DNA from: an uncultured Phocaeicola sp.
GTDB lineage: Bacteria; Bacteroidota; Bacteroidia; Bacteroidales; Bacteroidaceae
Length of the DNA: 64,000 nucleotides
Assembly (NCBI GenBank): GCA_944320815.1
Contig: CALUIZ010000011.1
Coordinates: 30,757 to 94,756 of the forward strand
Direction: 5' to 3'
The notes under the pieces were generated by a model, which ran no database searches, was not told where the DNA came from, and was given only the letters and a program-made list of their open reading frames with translations. The translations under genes and the position numbers were made by a program. Shown in pieces: positions 61,132 through 64,000 of the stretch. Position 1 is the stretch's first letter. The number at the start of each line of letters is the position of its first letter.

Positions 61132-62658
61132 ATGTTGGAAAGTATCGACACTTCGATGATTGACTGGTCGAGGGCTCAGTTTGCTCTCACGGCCATTTAC
61201 CATTGGCTGTTCGTGCCGTTGACTTTGGGTCTGGCCGTAATAATGGCTCTTATGGAAACTTTGTATGTAGCGACTGACAATGAATTCTGGAAGCGGACGG
61301 CAAAGTTCTGGATGAAACTGTTCGGAATCAATTTTGCCATCGGGGTAGCCACCGGTCTTATTTTGGAATTTCAGTTCGGCACAAACTGGAGCAATTACTC
61401 TTGGTTCGTGGGTGACATCTTCGGTGCCCCTCTTGCCATTGAGGGTATTCTGGCCTTCTTTATGGAAGCGACTTTTGTGGCTGTGATGTTTTTCGGATGG
61501 AACAAGGTGAGCAGAGGTTTTCATCTGGCTTCTACATGGCTTACCGGGTTGGGGGCGACTATTTCCGCCTGGTGGATTCTGGTGGCAAACTCGTGGATGC
61601 AGTATCCTGTGGGGATGGAGTTCAATCCTGTGACCATGCGCAATGAGATGGTTGATTTTATGGCAGTGGCGTTTTCGCCGGTGGCCGTGATGAAATTCTT
61701 CCATACGGTGTTGAGCAGTTGGATTGTGGGAGCCGTGTTCGTGGTGGGCGTGAGTGCCTGGTACCTTCTCCGCAAGCGTGAAAAACAGTTTGCTTTGGCC
61801 AGTATGAAGATAGCCGCCTGCGTGGGTCTGGCAGCCACACTGGTTACGGCGGGAACCGGCGACCAGTCTGCTTATCAGGTGGCACAGGTGCAGCCCATGA
61901 AGCTGGCGGCCATGGAGGGATTGTATGACGGCGGAACACATCAGCCGCTTACGGTGGTAGGTCCGGTCAAGATTCCTGAGATGCTGTCGTTCCTTGCCAC
62001 GCGTGAGCTGTCTGGTTATGTGCCGGGCATCAATGATTTGCTTGATGGAGGTTTCAGGCAGACCGACGGTACGGTTGCCCTTTCCGCTGAAGAGAAGATG
62101 GCCAACGGAAAGAAGGCGATTGCGGCACTGGCCGATTTCCGTAAGGCAAAAGAGGAGAATGATGAAACTGCCATGCAGATTGCACGCAGCAATCTTGACA
62201 AGAACATGCCGTATTTCGGTTATGGATACATCAATGAGCCTTCCGAACTGGTTCCTCATGTGGGGATGATGTTCTGGTCGTTCCGCGTAATGGTTGGTCT
62301 GGGAATGTATTTCATCCTGTTTTTCCTGCTGATTCTGTTTTTTACATGGAGGCGCAGGCTGGGACAGGTCCGATGGCTGCATTGGGTAGCCTTGTGGAGC
62401 ATTCCGCTGGTTTATATCGCTAGCCATGCGGGCTGGATTGTGGCAGAAGTGGGCCGTCAGCCGTGGACTATTCAGGACATGCTTCCTGTTGGTGCAGCCG
62501 TGTCGAAGCTGGAGGCCGGGGCCGTGCAGACCACATACTTCATTTTTCTGGTCATGTTTACAGTACTTCTTGTGGCTGAAATCGGCATTATGGTGAAAGC
62601 GATAAAGAAAGGTCCGGAGGAAGACAAGGCAATCGATGGAACGGTACAGCCCGAATGA
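61132..62658 (+). CDS. cydA: Cytochrome bd ubiquinol oxidase subunit I
   Basis: The 508-aa protein has about nine membrane helices. The N-terminal RAQFALTAIYHWLFVPLTLGL carries the heme-ligand histidine. GIATGL-like AIGVATGLILEFQFGTNWS and the quinol-oxidation loop region follow, and the C-terminal helices include VAEVGRQPWTIQDMLPVGAA, a conserved CydA signature. With CydB it reduces oxygen to water at high affinity, which lets these anaerobes use nanomolar oxygen. Confidence 0.96.
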   Translation: MLESIDTSMIDWSRAQFALTAIYHWLFVPLTLGLAVIMALMETLYVATDNEFWKRTAKFWMKLFGINFAIGVATGLILEFQFGTNWSNYSWFVGDIFGAPLAIEGILAFFMEATFVAVMFFGWNKVSRGFHLASTWLTGLGATISAWWILVANSWMQYPVGMEFNPVTMRNEMVDFMAVAFSPVAVMKFFHTVLSSWIVGAVFVVGVSAWYLLRKREKQFALASMKIAACVGLAATLVTAGTGDQSAYQVAQVQPMKLAAMEGLYDGGTHQPLTVVGPVKIPEMLSFLATRELSGYVPGINDLLDGGFRQTDGTVALSAEEKMANGKKAIAALADFRKAKEENDETAMQIARSNLDKNMPYFGYGYINEPSELVPHVGMMFWSFRVMVGLGMYFILFFLLILFFTWRRRLGQVRWLHWVALWSIPLVYIASHAGWIVAEVGRQPWTIQDMLPVGAAVSKLEAGAVQTTYFIFLVMFTVLLVAEIGIMVKAIKKGPEEDKAIDGTVQPE

Positions 62659-62721
62659 CGGGAGAATCCGGCCGGCAATCAATTTCAATTCTCAATTCTA
62701 ATTTTCAACTGACAAAAGATT

Positions 62722-63873
62722 ATGGATTCAACTTATATATTCTTGCAGCATTATTGGTGGTTTCTGGTTTCACTGCTGGGGGCTTTGCTGGTGTTTCTGT
62801 TGTTTGTGCAGGGAGGGAACTCCTTGCTGTTCTGTTTGGGTCGCTCTGAAGAGGAGCGTACGATGCTGGTAAACTCCACAGGGCGCAAATGGGAATTCAC
62901 TTTCACCACGCTGGTCACTTTCGGCGGCGCGTTTTTCGCCTCGTTCCCCTTGTTCTACAGCACGAGTTTCGGCGGCGCATATTGGCTTTGGATGATTATC
63001 CTGTTCAGTTTTGTGCTTCAGGCTGTATCTTATGAGTTTCAGTCGAAGCTTGGGAACTGGTTGGGCAAGCGCACTTATCAGTTCTTCCTCGTGCTCAACG
63101 GGGTGGTGGGGCCGTTGCTTCTGGGAGCGGCTGTGGCCACTTTCTTCACAGGCTCCGAATTTGTAGTGAACAAAGCGAACCTTACAGACGATATGATGCC
63201 GGTCATCAGTCAATGGGCGAACGGATGGCACGGGCTTGACGCTCTTGCGAATCCGTGGAACCTTATTCTGGGACTGGCTGTGTTTTTTCTGGCGCGTCTG
63301 CTCGGCAATCTGTATTTCATCAACAACATCCGTCATGAGGAGCTGATTGCCCGTTGCCGTCGCCAACTGATTACAGATGCAGTTCCTTTCCTGCTTTTCT
63401 TTCTGGCTTTCGTAGGCTATGTGCTGCTGAAAGACGGATTTGCGGTGGATGCCGGAAGCGGTCAGGTTGTGATGGAGCCTTATAAATACCTTCATAATCT
63501 GCTGGCCATGCCTTATTTGCTTGTGTTGTTTTTGGCGGGTGTGCTTGGAGTGTTGTTTGGCTTGATAAAGAGCATTTTCAGCAAGACTTATACCGCGGGA
63601 ATCTGGTTTGCCGGAGCGGGAACGGTGCTGACCGTACTTGCCCTGTTGCTTGCAGTGGGATATAACGGTACCGCCTATTATCCCTCAACCGCTGACCTGC
63701 AAAGTTCGCTGACCATCGCCAACAGCTGTTCCAGCCAGTTCACGCTCAAGACGATGGCTTATGTTTCCATTCTGGTTCCTTTCGTTTTGGCCTATATCGT
63801 ATATGCATGGCGTGTCATCGACCGGAAGCCGATTACTGCGGAAGAAATGAAAAAAGGAGAACACACTTATTGA
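62722..63873 (+). CDS. cydB: Cytochrome bd ubiquinol oxidase subunit II
   Basis: The 383-aa protein has eight to nine membrane helices, including the opening YIFLQHYWWFLVSLLGALLV and TLVTFGGAFFASFPLFYSTS. QSKLGNWLGKRTYQFFL and the C-terminal AYIVYAWRVIDRKPITAEEM match CydB. It supports heme and quinone binding in CydA. It starts 63 bases after cydA and ends 19 bases before the operon terminator. Confidence 0.95.
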   Translation: MDSTYIFLQHYWWFLVSLLGALLVFLLFVQGGNSLLFCLGRSEEERTMLVNSTGRKWEFTFTTLVTFGGAFFASFPLFYSTSFGGAYWLWMIILFSFVLQAVSYEFQSKLGNWLGKRTYQFFLVLNGVVGPLLLGAAVATFFTGSEFVVNKANLTDDMMPVISQWANGWHGLDALANPWNLILGLAVFFLARLLGNLYFINNIRHEELIARCRRQLITDAVPFLLFFLAFVGYVLLKDGFAVDAGSGQVVMEPYKYLHNLLAMPYLLVLFLAGVLGVLFGLIKSIFSKTYTAGIWFAGAGTVLTVLALLLAVGYNGTAYYPSTADLQSSLTIANSCSSQFTLKTMAYVSILVPFVLAYIVYAWRVIDRKPITAEEMKKGEHTY

Positions 63874-63892
63874 CAGACTTGAAGCGCGATTG

Positions 63893-63922
63893 TTTGGCGG
63901 GGTGGAAGCTCCGCCAAATTTT
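63893..63922 (+). terminator. Terminator of cydAB
   Basis: TTTGGCGG pairs with CCGCCAAA around a 10-base loop and is followed by four Ts. The remaining 78 bases of the window show no gene. Confidence 0.75.
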
Positions 63923-64000
63923 GTATGAAAATAATAGGATAAAACGCAGAATAAAGCGAATTTGAGCATTCTCACTGACGGTCAGAGGGTTTGGCTTCGG

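Noticed and set aside
61105..62688. A 527-codon open frame on the minus strand opposite cydA
   Set aside because: It covers cydA completely, is His- and Gln-rich and matches no protein pattern; an antisense shadow.
1..64000. CRISPR array or cas genes
   Set aside because: No regularly spaced short repeats were noticed and no Cas protein is encoded; the only long exact repeat noticed is the tRNA-derived att pair.

Overview
The window reads as a Bacteroidales chromosome, most likely Bacteroides/Phocaeicola. The signs are the family -7 promoter motif TAnnTTTG (with TTG 19-21 bases upstream at several genes), weak Shine-Dalgarno use, a type III glutamine synthetase (GlnN), DapL, DUF4492 ahead of cydAB, PafA-like and DUF4105 proteins, and Bacteroides-style integrases. 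Species cannot be named from this alone. Most of the window is ordinary core genome with three patches of decayed mobile DNA.

Layout. 1-4.5 kb: a partial iron-dependent alcohol dehydrogenase, formate-THF ligase (fhs), a CbiA-like protein that lacks the glutaminase cysteine, a NUDIX hydrolase and tRNA-Gly(CCC). 4.5-8.65 kb: an AT-rich genomic island inserted in that tRNA. It is bounded by a perfect 38-bp direct repeat, carries a truncated integrase, a frameshifted orphan HsdR-N-type protein and five small cargo genes, and has pushed the likely original tRNA terminator 4.1 kb downstream. 8.8-14.5 kb: a GH43-like glycosidase and carAB. carA is preceded by what looks like a complete attenuator: leader ORF, intrinsic terminator and competing antiterminator.

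14.5-33.7 kb is a nitrogen-assimilation district: gltD/gltB, glnN with dapL, dapF and an outer-membrane protein, and divergently glnK (PII), amtB and asnB. Ammonia uptake, sensing, fixation into glutamine and glutamate, and use in asparagine, carbamoyl phosphate and diaminopimelate are therefore encoded side by side. Between gltB and glnN sits a decayed type I restriction-associated module (20.7-24.2 kb): intact XRE regulator and RhuM-Fic protein, a 33-codon stump that resembles an N6 methylase, an unknown helical protein, a frameshifted GIY-YIG nuclease and a collapsed AlbA/Schlafen ATP-binding gene.

33.7-37.5 kb: a redox operon linked to Tat export (a NapH-NapG-like polyferredoxin fusion with an internal twin-arginine segment, a Tat lipoprotein aldo/keto reductase, DUF1893 and TatA). 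37.6-45.1 kb: a minus-strand envelope operon (coaX, outer-membrane barrel, TPR protein, LptC, CBS/CorC-type protein, periplasmic PPIase). 45.2-51.6 kb: a DUF4105 protein, an alkaline-phosphatase-fold protein lacking its catalytic and metal residues, and secA. 51.6-53.8 kb: a truncated group II intron just behind the secA terminator and a mini-element with DUF5053, a 53-aa protein and an integrase. 54-60.8 kb: a TolC-MacA-MacB-type efflux operon with a LytS/LytTR two-component pair. 60.8-63.9 kb: DUF4492-cydA-cydB (cytochrome bd oxidase).

The strongest leads are the carAB attenuator, the Tat-linked polyferredoxin operon, the tRNA-Gly island, the decayed defence module inside the nitrogen district, and two apparently inactivated enzymes (CbiA-like and phosphatase-like). 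No complete new defence system and no CRISPR array was seen.
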